Below, in pieces: positions 27,689 to 37,824 of a stretch of 64,000 nt of DNA. The stretch comes from LLD-282 sp964395835 (GTDB taxonomy: Bacteria; Pseudomonadota; Gammaproteobacteria; Berkiellales; Berkiellaceae), in the NCBI GenBank assembly GCA_964395835.1, contig CAYNBJ010000001.1, forward strand, positions 124,001 through 188,000, read 5' to 3'. Position numbers and translations under genes: made by a program. Position 1 is the stretch's first letter. Each line of letters starts with the position of its first letter. A model generated the notes under the pieces. It was given only the letters and a program-made list of their open reading frames with translations, searched no databases and had not been told where the DNA came from.

Positions 27689-29677
27689 ATGCAACAAGAC
27701 AACCAAAACTCCAAAGAATACGGAGAAAAATACGAGAACTCTCAGAAAAAAGAGATAGTTCTGCAGACCTCGCTCTGTTTTGCAGCCCAAAATGGCTATC
27801 CTGATATTGTCCGTCTCTTGATTGATCATCCAGACAGTCTCACAACTCCAAAGGAATGCACAGAGACTCCTCTTATACTTGCGACAAAAAATAATCATCC
27901 TGAAATCGTAAAAATACTTTTAGAAAAACACACAGATCACGATGAAGTGCAAAGAGCCTTGGAATTTGCTTCCGCAGACACTCACAGAGTCATACATGAA
28001 CTGTTGACTCATCACTTAGAATCCTCTTCGAAGCCCGCACCCACGGAGCCTGATGTATCGCATCCAACAGTGTCAGAAAAAGAAAATGTTTTTCCCAAAG
28101 AACTGCAACAGATTTTTTCTACAGAACTGCTCAATTCCGTAAAACAGAATCTGCTCCATGCGGTAGAAAATGATAATAGAAAATATTCAACCTACAGTCT
28201 GAAAGATGAGCTCTCTAAAAACGCCGAAGCTGCCAATGATTTACTCTGTATTGCTGTAGCGAATGGCTGGAACGACGCGGTATGCTTGCTTTTAGATAAC
28301 GGCGTTCATGCTCGTTCTACAGGAGGAAAGAATAAACAGGCACTGCTGATCGCTGCAGAAAACAAAAACCTTGAGCTTTGGAATCTCCTGAGAGACAGGG
28401 GGGCCAGTGTGCAGGATTGTGATATAAATGATTTACTTTACCTTGTGACACAGAATCAGTGGCAAAATGAGATGCGTTTTCTCGTCAACGAGGGCGCTAA
28501 TGTGAATGCCCGATCTCGAAGTGATAAAACTGCGCTGATGATTGCTGCAGAACAAAACAATCCTGATAGCTGTCAGTTTCTTTTATCGAAAGGAGCTGAT
28601 ATTCATGCCCGTGATACAACAGGGAACACTGCTCTGATGCTAGCGGTTAAAAAAGGCCACTTAGATGCGATACGCACTCTGATCTCTCAGGGATCGGATA
28701 TCAATGCGTTTAATGTTTTTGGAGAGAGTGCACTTGTTCTTGCTTCCAAAAAAAGTCCAAAAATAACGGAACTGCTTTTAAAGCACAATGCTAAAGAACC
28801 TGAAAAATCGATTTTACCAAGCACAACCACTGAAAATTCTGATGCCATAATTGAACAAATAGCATCGATGCGTCCGGGTATGTTACATATGGCATATATA
28901 GTAGGCGATACAAAACAACAAGAGTCACTTGGTTCATTGATCGACTTGCAGGAGATGAAAGCAGACGTCAGCAATCTATACATCAATACTAACGAATTAC
29001 GTAAATCAGAATGGATTTTTCTGGATGCTGTAGAAAAAGGGTATCTAGATTGTGTACAGAAATTTCTCACTGCTCAAAATGACAGTATTAAGCCCACAAA
29101 AGATTCCCTATATATAGCACTGATAGTTTCTGCCAGAAAAGGACACAGTACTGTCATGGATTGTCTTTTAAAAGCAGGTGCTCAAGCGAGTCTTAAACTT
29201 GTCTTCCTGATGCTGCTCACCGGTAAGATTGCAACAGCTTTTATCCTGATCAAAAGCATAGTGAACAATTTGTCTTTTGTCTCGAAAAGCAGCCCAGGAC
29301 AAAAAGATCGGACAGAACCTACATCCTCAGAGAAAACAGTTGAAAATGAAAGGAATCTCAATACAAGCAAGAGTCCGGCAGACAATACAGATCTCAACAA
29401 TCACAATAGTCAAAAAACAGAACCTCATCATACAACACAGGCAGCGCAATCTGATTCTAGCCGCATGCACAGTCCGATAGACCCAGAAGCCTCAAGGCAA
29501 GCAGTTGGAGATGAAGGCAATACTGTGACGCACAGTACAAATCTCGGCGATCAGCATGATCAACAAATTGCTAGTTCGGAACCGGCACTTTTACTTGGGA
29601 AGCGAAAAAAACATGACTCCCACGACGATCCAAATCGAGACAATACTGCTCCTAAAAAAAGGATAAGAACTGAATAG
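27689..29677 (+). CDS. Ankyrin-repeat protein, short duplicate (662 aa)
   Basis: A shortened twin of the 1050-aa protein on the opposite strand (31155-34307). It keeps the start region, lacks about 270 residues of N-terminal ankyrin repeats and about 150 residues in the middle, and is otherwise nearly identical. Ankyrin cores include 'TALMIAAEQNNPDSCQFLLS' and 'TALMLAVKKGHLDAIRTLIS'. A hydrophobic helix follows ('LVFLMLLTGKIATAFILIK'), then a disordered Ser/Thr/Asn/His-rich tail. The tail ends with two basic clusters, 'GKRKKHD' and 'PKKRIRTE', like a bipartite nuclear localisation signal. Probably a host-directed protein (inference). Confidence 0.85.
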   Translation: MQQDNQNSKEYGEKYENSQKKEIVLQTSLCFAAQNGYPDIVRLLIDHPDSLTTPKECTETPLILATKNNHPEIVKILLEKHTDHDEVQRALEFASADTHRVIHELLTHHLESSSKPAPTEPDVSHPTVSEKENVFPKELQQIFSTELLNSVKQNLLHAVENDNRKYSTYSLKDELSKNAEAANDLLCIAVANGWNDAVCLLLDNGVHARSTGGKNKQALLIAAENKNLELWNLLRDRGASVQDCDINDLLYLVTQNQWQNEMRFLVNEGANVNARSRSDKTALMIAAEQNNPDSCQFLLSKGADIHARDTTGNTALMLAVKKGHLDAIRTLISQGSDINAFNVFGESALVLASKKSPKITELLLKHNAKEPEKSILPSTTTENSDAIIEQIASMRPGMLHMAYIVGDTKQQESLGSLIDLQEMKADVSNLYINTNELRKSEWIFLDAVEKGYLDCVQKFLTAQNDSIKPTKDSLYIALIVSARKGHSTVMDCLLKAGAQASLKLVFLMLLTGKIATAFILIKSIVNNLSFVSKSSPGQKDRTEPTSSEKTVENERNLNTSKSPADNTDLNNHNSQKTEPHHTTQAAQSDSSRMHSPIDPEASRQAVGDEGNTVTHSTNLGDQHDQQIASSEPALLLGKRKKHDSHDDPNRDNTAPKKRIRTE

Positions 29678-29733
29678 TCAATATGATAATAAGATTTACA
29701 CAATAGAGAAAACCTCTCTATTGTGGCGGTTAA
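27755..29733 (+). repeat. Large inverted repeat, arm 1
   Basis: This arm is the inverse of about 31095-33515 except for an internal stretch of roughly 450 bases present only in arm 2. Most of the shared part is identical at the protein level. The arms enclose about 1.35 kb containing the DUF2177 gene, so recombination between them would invert that segment. Confidence 0.85.
29700..29724 (+). terminator. Hairpin after the short ankyrin gene
   Basis: ACAATAGAGA and TCTCTATTGT form a perfect 10-bp stem with a five-base loop, 22 bases after the stop codon. No T-run follows, so terminator activity is uncertain. The same hairpin follows the large twin at 31104-31128. Confidence 0.5.
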
Positions 29734-29943
29734 AAGAGGAAATTCAGTTGAGTTTTGAGTATGAGAAAGAAGCATGCTTATTCCTTAACTGAATTAGCTA
29801 TATTATGCATATGAAGCATCTGCCCCTATACAGCCATAACTGTTGAACTTCTTGCAAACAAAGAAGCTCAATCAGTATTGCTGGGCTTCAAACTTACATT
29901 TGAGTAAATTCTTCCTATACTATAAACATGTTTTTTTATATCG

Positions 29944-30348
29944 ATGATTATGATTATTGAATATGCTGTATTGTTTGGCCTCTGTGGGGTGATTGTGGAT
30001 GGCATTTGGTTAAAATTTAGTGTTCCATTACTATACCAACCGCTTTTAGGACATTTGTTCGCAACTCATTTGACCTGGTCTGCAATCGTGATTTTTTACT
30101 GCCTATATGCATACGGTGTCGCTTATTTTGTTATATGCCCTACTATTTCAGTTCCAATTGTTTCAATTCAAAAACTCATCAAAAGTGCTTTTCTTTTTGG
30201 ATTTGTAGCTTATGGGGCCTACGATCTCACAAATCAAGCAACTTTAAAAAACTGGCCGTGGATCATAACAATTATCGATATGCTTTGGGGTGGAATTATG
30301 ACGGCTGTATCTGCTCGAGGCGCAGTTTATTTATCATTGGGACTATAA
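29944..30348 (+). CDS. DUF2177 family membrane protein
   Basis: A 134-aa membrane protein with four hydrophobic helices. The segments 'GFVAYGAYDLTNQATLKNWP' and 'IIDMLWGGIMTAVSA' are the hallmark of DUF2177, a family of unknown function. ATGs at 29944 and 29950 are both possible starts. It lies alone in the spacer of the ankyrin inverted repeat, so its orientation could switch. Confidence 0.85.
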   Translation: MIMIIEYAVLFGLCGVIVDGIWLKFSVPLLYQPLLGHLFATHLTWSAIVIFYCLYAYGVAYFVICPTISVPIVSIQKLIKSAFLFGFVAYGAYDLTNQATLKNWPWIITIIDMLWGGIMTAVSARGAVYLSLGL

Positions 30349-31154
30349 AAACACTTTAAGGCTATCATTTTTTACAATTCTCTTGCCCAAAGGAATTGGT
30401 AGATGTGGTCTATTTTTATATCTTTTATATTTAATTTATATTTGCAGATCTTATCAATTATCGCTGTGTGAATAAAAACACAGCGATGCTGGTTGTTGCC
30501 TAGCTTTCTGTTTGTGTTGACCTAAAAACCCTATCTGCAAAAATGGACACATTGTGCTATTCCTAATCAAAGAGGATTCTCCCATTCATATGATGATGAT
30601 TTTTTGAAAAAATCATCATCGCTCTTGCTGAAAAAGTTGGGCAAAAATCACATTTCAAACTATGTCTTTTATTGAGTGCCCTTTTGTGAAAAAGGGATAC
30701 GGTTTATTGTCTTGTGATGTGCTGCAGGTTTTGATGCAGTTGCTTCCATATACATGAGTTTTTTATCGTTATATGCTCACTTGCAAGGCCAGCACAATAC
30801 TCCAACAGCATGCGTGCCAAACTGTTTTCCGCAATATCAAATCTTTGAGAATATTATCCTTTTGTGAAAAGAGAATATTTCAAAGATAGAATCCATTTAA
30901 TATAGATTCTAGCATTTTCTCGGACTATTAGACTCTGCAATATCATTCACTTTTTGGAACAGATTTTTTCCAGAAGATTTTTTTTAAAATCTGATGATTA
31001 GTGTAATCTTTTCTTGAATGATTAGATAATCATTCCTCTGGGGATGATGCTGATAGTTCTGGATTTAAAGGAAACCGAATTGAGCTGGAATCACTTAACC
31101 GCCACAATAGAGAGATTTTCTCTATTGTGTAAATCTGATTATCATATTGACTAT
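30349..31154. other. Gene-free spacer of the inverted repeat
   Basis: About 800 bases with no credible gene. A perfect hairpin GATGATGATTTTTT / AAAAAATCATCATC lies at 30592-30620 without a following T-run. The right end (from about 31095) belongs to inverted-repeat arm 2, including the hairpin at 31104-31128. Confidence 0.5.
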
Positions 31155-33515
31155 TCAGTTCTTTCTTATTTTTTTAGGATCAATACTGTCTCGATTTGGA
31201 TCGTCGTGGGAGTCATGTTTTTTTCGCTTCCCAAGTAAAAGTGCCGGTTCCGAACTAGCAATTTGTTGATCATGCTGATCGCCGAGATTTGTACTGTGCG
31301 TCACAGTATTGCCTTCATCTCCAACTGCTTGCCTTGAGGCTTCTGGGTCTATCGGACTGTGCATGCGGCTAGAATCAGATTGCGCTGCCTGTGTTGTATG
31401 ATGAGGTTCTGTTTTTTGACTATTGTGATTGTTGAGATCTGTATTGTCTGCCGGACTCTTGCTTGTATTGAGATTCCTTTCATTTTCAACTGTTTTCTCT
31501 GAGGATGTAGGTTCTGTCCGATCTTTTTGTCCTGGGCTGCTTTTCGAGACAAAAGACAAATTGTTCACTATGCTTTTGATCAGGATAAAAGCTGTTGCAA
31601 TCTTACCGGTGAGCAGCATCAGGAAGACAAGTTTAAGACTCGCTTGAGCACCTGCTTTTAAAAGACAATCCATGACAGTACTGTGTCCTTTTCTGGCAGA
31701 AACTATCAGTGCTATATATAGGGAATCTTTTGTGGGCTTAATACTGTCATTTTGAGCAGTGAGAAATTTCTGTACACAATCTAGATACCCTTTTTCTACA
31801 GCATCCAGAAAAATCCATTCTGATTTACGTAATTCGTTAGTATTGATGTATAGATTGCTGACGTCTGCTTTCATCTCCTGCAAGTCGATCAATGAACCAA
31901 GTGACTCTTGTTGTTTTGTATCGCCTACTATATATGCCATATGTAACATACCCGGACGCATCGATGCTATTTGTTCAATTATGGCATCAGAATTTTCAGT
32001 GGTTGTGCTTGGTAAAATCGATTTTTCAGGTTCTTTTTGAGCACTCATATCTGTCTCATTTTGAACTTGTTGATTAAGATTTTTTTGATAAATTTGTTTA
32101 AGCTCTCGATATTCTAATTCGTGAGGTGAGTGTCGATATTCTATGGAATAGTGATTGCTTGCTCTTGCAAACGCAGATAACATTTTCCCAGATAAATCCA
32201 TATTATTCTGGCGCATAGCTTCTTTCGCCTTCTGTAAGATCTTTTTTTGAATTAGGTCATATTTTGAAGCAGTTTCTATTTTTATTTCAGCTACAATACT
32301 CATGAATAGCGCTTCGCTTCCTCGTTCTATAGCATAGAATGCAGCGTCTATAAGGTCTTCGCGTTTATGTCTTTTGTTGTTAATCAAAAATTTAGCTACC
32401 TCGTTATTGCCGCTTAAAATGGCTTTTTGAAGAGCAGTGAGCCCCTTTTTATTTTTGTGTCCTACTTGAGCATTGTGCTGTAAAAGCAGTTCCGTTATTT
32501 TTGGACTTTTTTTGGAAGCAAGAACAAGTGCACTCTCTCCAAAAACATTAAACGCATTGATATCCGATCCCTGAGAGATCAGAGTGCGTATCGCATCTAA
32601 GTGGCCTTTTTTAACCGCTAGCATCAGAGCAGTGTTCCCTGTTGTATCACGGGCATGAATATCAGCTCCTTTCGATAAAAGAAACTGACAGCTATCAGGA
32701 TTGTTTTGTTCTGCAGCAATCATCAGCGCAGTTTTATCACTTCGAGATCGGGCATTCACATTAGCGCCCTCGTTGACGAGAAAACGCATCTCATTTTGCC
32801 ACTGATTCTGTGTCACAAGGTAAAGTAAATCATTTATATCACAATCCTGCACACTGGCCCCCCTGTCTCTCAGGAGATTCCAAAGCTCAAGGTTTTTGTT
32901 TTCTGCAGCGATCAGCAGTGCCTGTTTATTCTTTCCTCCTGTAGAACGAGCATGAACGCCGTTATCTAAAAGCAAGCATACCGCGTCGTTCCAGCCATTC
33001 GCTACAGCAATACAGAGTAAATCATTGGCAGCTTCGGCGTTTTTAGAGAGCTCATCTTTCAGACTGTAGGTTGAATATTTTCTATTATCATTTTCTACCG
33101 CATGGAGCAGATTCTGTTTTACGGAATTGAGCAGTTCTGTAGAAAAAATCTGTTGCAGTTCTTTGGGAAAAACATTTTCTTTTTCTGACACTGTTGGATG
33201 CGATACATCAGGCTCCGTGGGTGCGGGCTTCGAAGAGGATTCTAAGTGATGAGTCAACAGTTCATGTATGACTCTGTGAGTGTCTGCGGAAGCAAATTCC
33301 AAGGCTCTTTGCACTTCATCGTGATCTGTGTGTTTTTCTAAAAGTATTTTTACGATTTCAGGATGATTATTTTTTATCGCAAGTATAAGAGGAGTCTCTG
33401 TGCATTCCTTTGGAGTTGTGAGATTGCCTGGATGATTAATCAAGAGACGGACAATATCAAGATAGCCATTTTGGGCTGCAAAACAGAGCGAGGCATGCAG
33501 AACTATCTCTTTTTG
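31095..33515 (-). repeat. Large inverted repeat, arm 2
   Basis: Counterpart of 27755-29733 in reverse orientation, longer because it contains the central segment missing from arm 1 (about 32045-32485). Confidence 0.85.
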
Positions 33516-34307
33516 CTGAATATACCTTTCTTTTTGCTGAGCATTCTTGTTTTTTTCTATATATGCTTGAATCATCTCTATAGGTCGCTTAGCAGGATAA
33601 GGTAAGCGCTCTTTAAACCGGACGGATTTACCATCAGCAATGCTGAGCGCGCTTGCGCAGTATCTCTGTTCTTCATTCATATCTGCATTGTTTTCTAAAA
33701 GAATCTGCAATATATCTAGATCGCAAGGCACTTCAGATGCTGCTGTCATAAGAGGCGTATATCCGTCTTTTACTGAAAGATTCACATTTGCGCGATTGTC
33801 TATAAGAGTTTCAACCACCTTAAAAGAGCCTTTATGAATAGCATAATGCAGTGCGGTCAATCCGCTGATAGTGAGGGCATTCACATCAGCACCATTGTTT
33901 AAAAGCGCTTTAACCACCTCGACATGTCCATATTCCGCTGCGAACATCAAGGGTGTCTTATTAAAGTTTTTGGCTTTTGCGTTCACATCAGCACCATTGT
34001 TTAAAAGCGCTTTAACCACCTCGAGATGACCGTATTCAGCGGCGATCATCAGTGCTGTCTTAGAGTCTTTGTCTTTTGCGTTCAGATCTGCACCATTTTT
34101 TATCAAAGCCTGGACAACCTCGACGCTAGGATAGCAAGAAGCGTACATCAGAGGGGTATAACCCACAGAATTTACCTGCTTGATAAGCGCAGTATTTTGA
34201 GACAATCCAGAAACTAATAATGCATCTTGGTTTTCAATAGCAATCTCTAGAGATCCTCTATGCTGATCTTTTATATCATCAACGGAGTTTTTATTGTTTT
34301 CTTGCAT
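31155..34307 (-). CDS. Ankyrin-repeat protein, long copy (1050 aa)
   Basis: The start is the ATG at 34307 (MQENNKNS), the equivalent of the short twin's start; the frame is open six codons further. Many ankyrin repeats lie in two blocks. The first has nearly perfect consensus repeats ('TALMIAAEYGHLEVVKALLN', 'TPLMFAAEYGHVEVVKALL'); the second is more diverged. A helical segment with 'LIQKKILQKAKEAM' follows, then the hydrophobic helix 'LVFLMLLTGKIATAFILIK' and a disordered tail ending 'GKRKKHD' and 'PKKIRKN'. No N-terminal signal peptide. Candidate host-targeted protein; the basic tail would fit nuclear import. Confidence 0.87.
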   Translation of the reverse strand: MQENNKNSVDDIKDQHRGSLEIAIENQDALLVSGLSQNTALIKQVNSVGYTPLMYASCYPSVEVVQALIKNGADLNAKDKDSKTALMIAAEYGHLEVVKALLNNGADVNAKAKNFNKTPLMFAAEYGHVEVVKALLNNGADVNALTISGLTALHYAIHKGSFKVVETLIDNRANVNLSVKDGYTPLMTAASEVPCDLDILQILLENNADMNEEQRYCASALSIADGKSVRFKERLPYPAKRPIEMIQAYIEKNKNAQQKERYIQQKEIVLHASLCFAAQNGYLDIVRLLINHPGNLTTPKECTETPLILAIKNNHPEIVKILLEKHTDHDEVQRALEFASADTHRVIHELLTHHLESSSKPAPTEPDVSHPTVSEKENVFPKELQQIFSTELLNSVKQNLLHAVENDNRKYSTYSLKDELSKNAEAANDLLCIAVANGWNDAVCLLLDNGVHARSTGGKNKQALLIAAENKNLELWNLLRDRGASVQDCDINDLLYLVTQNQWQNEMRFLVNEGANVNARSRSDKTALMIAAEQNNPDSCQFLLSKGADIHARDTTGNTALMLAVKKGHLDAIRTLISQGSDINAFNVFGESALVLASKKSPKITELLLQHNAQVGHKNKKGLTALQKAILSGNNEVAKFLINNKRHKREDLIDAAFYAIERGSEALFMSIVAEIKIETASKYDLIQKKILQKAKEAMRQNNMDLSGKMLSAFARASNHYSIEYRHSPHELEYRELKQIYQKNLNQQVQNETDMSAQKEPEKSILPSTTTENSDAIIEQIASMRPGMLHMAYIVGDTKQQESLGSLIDLQEMKADVSNLYINTNELRKSEWIFLDAVEKGYLDCVQKFLTAQNDSIKPTKDSLYIALIVSARKGHSTVMDCLLKAGAQASLKLVFLMLLTGKIATAFILIKSIVNNLSFVSKSSPGQKDRTEPTSSEKTVENERNLNTSKSPADNTDLNNHNSQKTEPHHTTQAAQSDSSRMHSPIDPEASRQAVGDEGNTVTHSTNLGDQHDQQIASSEPALLLGKRKKHDSHDDPNRDSIDPKKIRKN

Positions 34308-34482
34308 TGTAAAAACCTTATTCAAAAAAGATATCTCCCCCCATATAGGATCGATCTATAAAAAAACTCTTACTCACGATCTTCTAAAAATGCCCATATT
34401 ATTTAGAATTTTTTTTGATATTGATGCGCAAGATATCAAGAAATTCTATTGATGCGCAAAGATGCTGCGCTTGTATTGCGGA

Positions 34483-35163
34483 ATACTTTCATGTCGCTTC
34501 TTCGTATGGAATATCAGAAAGTCGTTGTTATAGAAAGATTAAATGGATAGAAGAGACTCTGATTAAGCACCCTGATTTTGCTTTGCCTGGTCGAAAAGCA
34601 TTACTTAAAAGTGATATGGATTATGAAGTTGTGCTGATTGACGCAACACAGACGCCGATAGAGCGTCCTAAAAAAAATAAGGTTCAAGAACAAAAAGCGC
34701 ATAAATAATCATCAGAAACGCTTTTATTCTGGAAAGAAGAGAAGGCATACTTTAAAGACCCAACTCGTTGTAGCTAAGAAAACAAAGCAAGTGATTTGCA
34801 CTGCTTTTACAAATGGAAAACGTCATGATTTTCGGCTATTCAAAGAATCGAGCATAAGAATCAATCCTGATATAAGAGTGATTACAGACACGGGGTATCA
34901 GGGCATACAAAAGCTGCATATTCAATCTGAATTACCCAAAAAGAAGACAAAGAAAACACCTTTGACACGAGAAGACAGGATTAAAAATCAAGAGCTTGCC
35001 AGAAAAAGAGTGGCAAATGAAAATCTTATCGGTATGATTAAACGATTTAAAATCATATCTGACAACTATAGAAACAGACGAAAGAGATTTGGACTGAGAT
35101 TCAATTTAATTGCAGCTATTTATAACATGGAATTATCGTGATAGCTAGTTATGCAAGAGGTCT
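34483..35163 (+). mobile_element. IS5-like element, copy B (left end missing)
   Basis: The element is identical to copy A from the codons for 'YFHVASSYGISE' onward but lacks about the first 265 bases, including the left terminal repeat and the orfA start. The orfB part (34791-35141) is intact. It cannot transpose alone. Its right end supplies the stop codon of the truncated gene at 35149-35871. The bases from 34308 to 34482 hold no gene. Confidence 0.85.
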
Positions 35164-35871
35164 AATGGTGATGCTATAGGTTATCGGCTTTTCGGCCATC
35201 TTTGCTTGATGCAGCGAAACAAAAGGTAGTATTTGCCTTGAAAGATTAAGCATCTCTTTTGGGATGCCATGCTCTATCGCCATATGTAAGCCTTGCTGTA
35301 AAGACAGCCTTTCGCTCATCAAATCCGATAATCTGATGGTCGTTATGTCAAGCGGTAAATGAGGTAAGGTTTTGCGTAATGTGATGATCAATTTCGGCTG
35401 GGCTTTGATGCAATCAATAGCTAAATATGAAGGGTTATCGATAAAATCAGGCAATATCACTGTCATAAAGCCAGAATCCAACAAAATGTGATAAATGCCG
35501 GTGCTTTGATTTTTAAAGGTAAATTCTTTGAGCTTAGCCTCAAGCCAGTGCAATATAGTCTGCTTTTGCAGAGATAAAGAAACAACATGAAAACGTTGTT
35601 TTTGGTGGGTGATGGGTAAAATGTAACGTCCACATTCCTCGCACATGAGATCATCGCATGATTCATCAAAATCATCAGCAATAGCAATTTTATTCTCACA
35701 ATCGGGATTGATTAGACTATCAAAATCCAAAGCATCCAAGGGATTGGCACACTTGATGAAATAATGCTCTTTGAGCTGGATAAAGCCAAGCTCTCCCAGA
35801 TGATGGGCTGCCTCTAAATAAACCTGATTCGGATTGATCCATGAATTGCTGGACTCAAGCAAAACCTGCAA
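35149..35871 (-). pseudogene. Unknown protein truncated by IS copy B
   Basis: The open frame has no ATG near its beginning (a TTG at 35871 is possible; the frame is open to about 35915). Its last residues ('RPLA') come from the IS end, so the original C-terminus is lost. The product contains one CxxC pair in 'LMCEECGRYILP' and helical C-terminal parts. No family recognised. A shift of frame just upstream ('AAFKTWMKD') suggests that the 5' end is also damaged. Probably dead. Confidence 0.5.
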
Positions 35872-35964
35872 TGCATCTTCATGCGCAGCATTTTGCGCAT
35901 ACCAAGATCGTAAAGCTATAGCAATCCTTCATCCATGTTTTAAAAGCTGCACATCCTGATTATG

Positions 35965-36231
35965 TTATCTTTCATAAACATCTTTTCTATGCTTAATGGC
36001 TACAACAATAACCGTCTTAACCTCTGGCTCAATACGATATACAACACGATAATCGATGACCCTAATACGCCTATGGCCTTTCAAGCTATAGCGCAAAGGC
36101 TTTCCAAATCCTACCGGGTCGATTGTTAAACGTTCCTCAATTGCTCGCTTTATCAAGGTTCGAGCACTCGAGGGTAGAGCGGGTATATCTTTGCGCACTA
36201 CTTCATCTAAATATCGAATTTGATAAATCAT
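35965..36231 (-). CDS. RelE/ParE-type toxin
   Basis: An 88-aa protein with the ParE/RelE fold pattern: 'EVVRKDIPALPSSARTLIKR' at the N-terminus, 'GFGKPLRYSLKGHRRIRV' and 'YRVVYRIEPEVKTVIVVAIK', ending in 'HRKDVYER'. RelE members cleave mRNA on ribosomes and ParE members poison gyrase; the sequence alone does not decide between them. The ATG at 36231 overlaps the antitoxin stop as ATGA, so it is preferred over the ATG at 36237. Confidence 0.88.
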   Translation of the reverse strand: MIYQIRYLDEVVRKDIPALPSSARTLIKRAIEERLTIDPVGFGKPLRYSLKGHRRIRVIDYRVVYRIEPEVKTVIVVAIKHRKDVYER

Positions 36232-36449
36232 TTCCATGCATCTTCATGAGAATATGTTTTAGCACCATGGATATCAGACTTTTCAGCAACCTTGGATAAG
36301 TAATAATCCTCACGCATTTCCAGAGCTTCAAGCGCGAGCTCTCGCACAAGGCTTGCAACAGATTTATGTTCTTGATGTGCCAAGCTGGATAGAATGCCGA
36401 CGGTCGATTCTTCAAATGTTACATTAATTCTAGGGTTTTTTGCAGGCAT
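36228..36449 (-). CDS. Antitoxin of the RelE/ParE pair
   Basis: A 73-aa protein with a short beta strand and two helices at the N-terminus ('PRINVTFEESTVGILSSLA', 'SVASLVRELALEALE') typical of ribbon-helix-helix antitoxins, and an acidic, probably flexible C-terminus that would bind the toxin. It precedes the toxin with a four-base overlap, the standard arrangement for an autoregulated pair. Both genes are intact although they lie between two broken IS copies. Confidence 0.82.
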   Translation of the reverse strand: MPAKNPRINVTFEESTVGILSSLAHQEHKSVASLVRELALEALEMREDYYLSKVAEKSDIHGAKTYSHEDAWK

Positions 36450-36572
36450 ATTTATAACCTCATAATAAGTTAAATATAGTTAATGGTGTAACACCTTTGC
36501 ATCACCTTGTCAAGTACCAAATCTTTCCAAAAATTCACGATTCGGATGGAACTGAGCTATCAACACTTCATT

Positions 36573-37279
36573 AGACCTCCTGCATAACCGAAAGAATAGG
36601 GGCTACATCTCTCTTAGAGAGACAATAGAGAAGTTGATATGAAATACGAAAAAATAAAATCTTATAAAGATGAAGAGTTTCGTAGATTAAGCGGGGTAAA
36701 AAAATCTACATTTCAAAAGATAATAGACATACTCAAAGAGGCCGAAAAAAATAAAAAAGCACGAGGGCGAAAACCCAATACCTTAGCGATGGAAGATAGG
36801 CTCTTGATGGCTTTGGAATACCTCAGAGAGTATCACGCATACTTTCATGTCGCTTCTTCGTATGGAATATCAGAAAGTCGTTGTTATAGAAAGATTAAAT
36901 GGATAGAAGAGACTCTGATTAAGCACCCTGATTTTGCTTTGCCTGGTCGAAAAGCATTACTTAAAAGTGATATGGATTATGAAGTTGTGCTGATTGACGC
37001 AACACAGACGCCGATAGAGCGTCCTAAAAAAAATAAGGTTCAAGAACAAAAAGCGCATAAATAATCATCAGAAACGCTTTTATTCTGGAAAGAAGAGAAG
37101 GCATACTTTAAAGACCCAACTCGTTGTAGCTAAGAAAACAAAGCAAGTGATTTGCACTGCTTTTACAAATGGAAAACGTCATGATTTTCGGCTATTCAAA
37201 GAATTTGGACTGAGATTCAATTTAATTGCAGCTATTTATAACATGGAATGATCGTGATAGCTAGTTATGCAAGAGGTCT
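36573..37279 (+). mobile_element. IS5-like element, copy C (internal deletion)
   Basis: Both terminal repeats are present (AGACCTCCTGCATAAC and the inverse of AGACCTCTTGCATAAC), flanked by TTA/TAA. orfA (36639-37064) is complete. About 240 bases of orfB are missing at 37203, removing most of the DDE domain, so the copy cannot make transposase but could be moved in trans by copy A. Confidence 0.87.
36639..37064 (+). CDS. IS5-like transposase orfA (copy C)
   Basis: Identical to the orfA of copy A (141 aa, DNA-binding part and first catalytic Asp). The matching orfB is deleted, so only this N-terminal product can be made; such fragments may act as inhibitors, which is not shown here. Confidence 0.8.
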   Translation: MKYEKIKSYKDEEFRRLSGVKKSTFQKIIDILKEAEKNKKARGRKPNTLAMEDRLLMALEYLREYHAYFHVASSYGISESRCYRKIKWIEETLIKHPDFALPGRKALLKSDMDYEVVLIDATQTPIERPKKNKVQEQKAHK

Positions 37280-37824
37280 AATGCAATTACAACATCTGTC
37301 TGCATGATTGACAAAGAGATATGAGATACCTGATCTTTCACAATACAAAGAGATCCCCTTCTCTTGTATACAAAGATTGAGAAATGAAACTTTAAAATAT
37401 GAAGTCAAATTCTTAAAGATTTATACATCTCACAAATCACAAGACAGATCCTGCTCTCTGTGTACACAGGCAATCATTCCTGTGATTTAAGTCAAACTGC
37501 ACTGTAACAGAATTCTTTGAAAAATCTGTTCTTGCATCATCTTAAAGAAAAGATCTTCCAACAATTGTTGCTCAGCACATAATCTATAACATCGAAAAAA
37601 TCTTACACGATAAACACAATCTCTTAAGTCTTTTATTAAACAGATTTATTCATCATATAAAAATCCCATCAAACTATAAAAATTTATTGCTGAGGTTTTA
37701 TCTTGTACATACGCTCTTTTATTAAAGCACGATGCATAAAAAAGATGGGATGAACTATTGTTAATAAGAGGCTTTTAAATTGTTAGCCTGTTTTTACGAT
37801 TATTTTGTGAACAAGGACTCCGAT
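37280..37824. other. Gene-free region
   Basis: About 545 AT-rich bases after IS copy C. A 60-codon frame at 37308-37490 has no ribosome binding site and no protein-like features. Nothing else is seen. Confidence 0.4.

Noticed and set aside
30592..30620. Perfect hairpin as a terminator
   Set aside because: No T-run on either side and about 240 bases from the nearest stop codon; left as an unexplained hairpin.
37308..37490. 60-codon open frame after IS copy C
   Set aside because: No ribosome binding site, protein-like composition or neighbour support.
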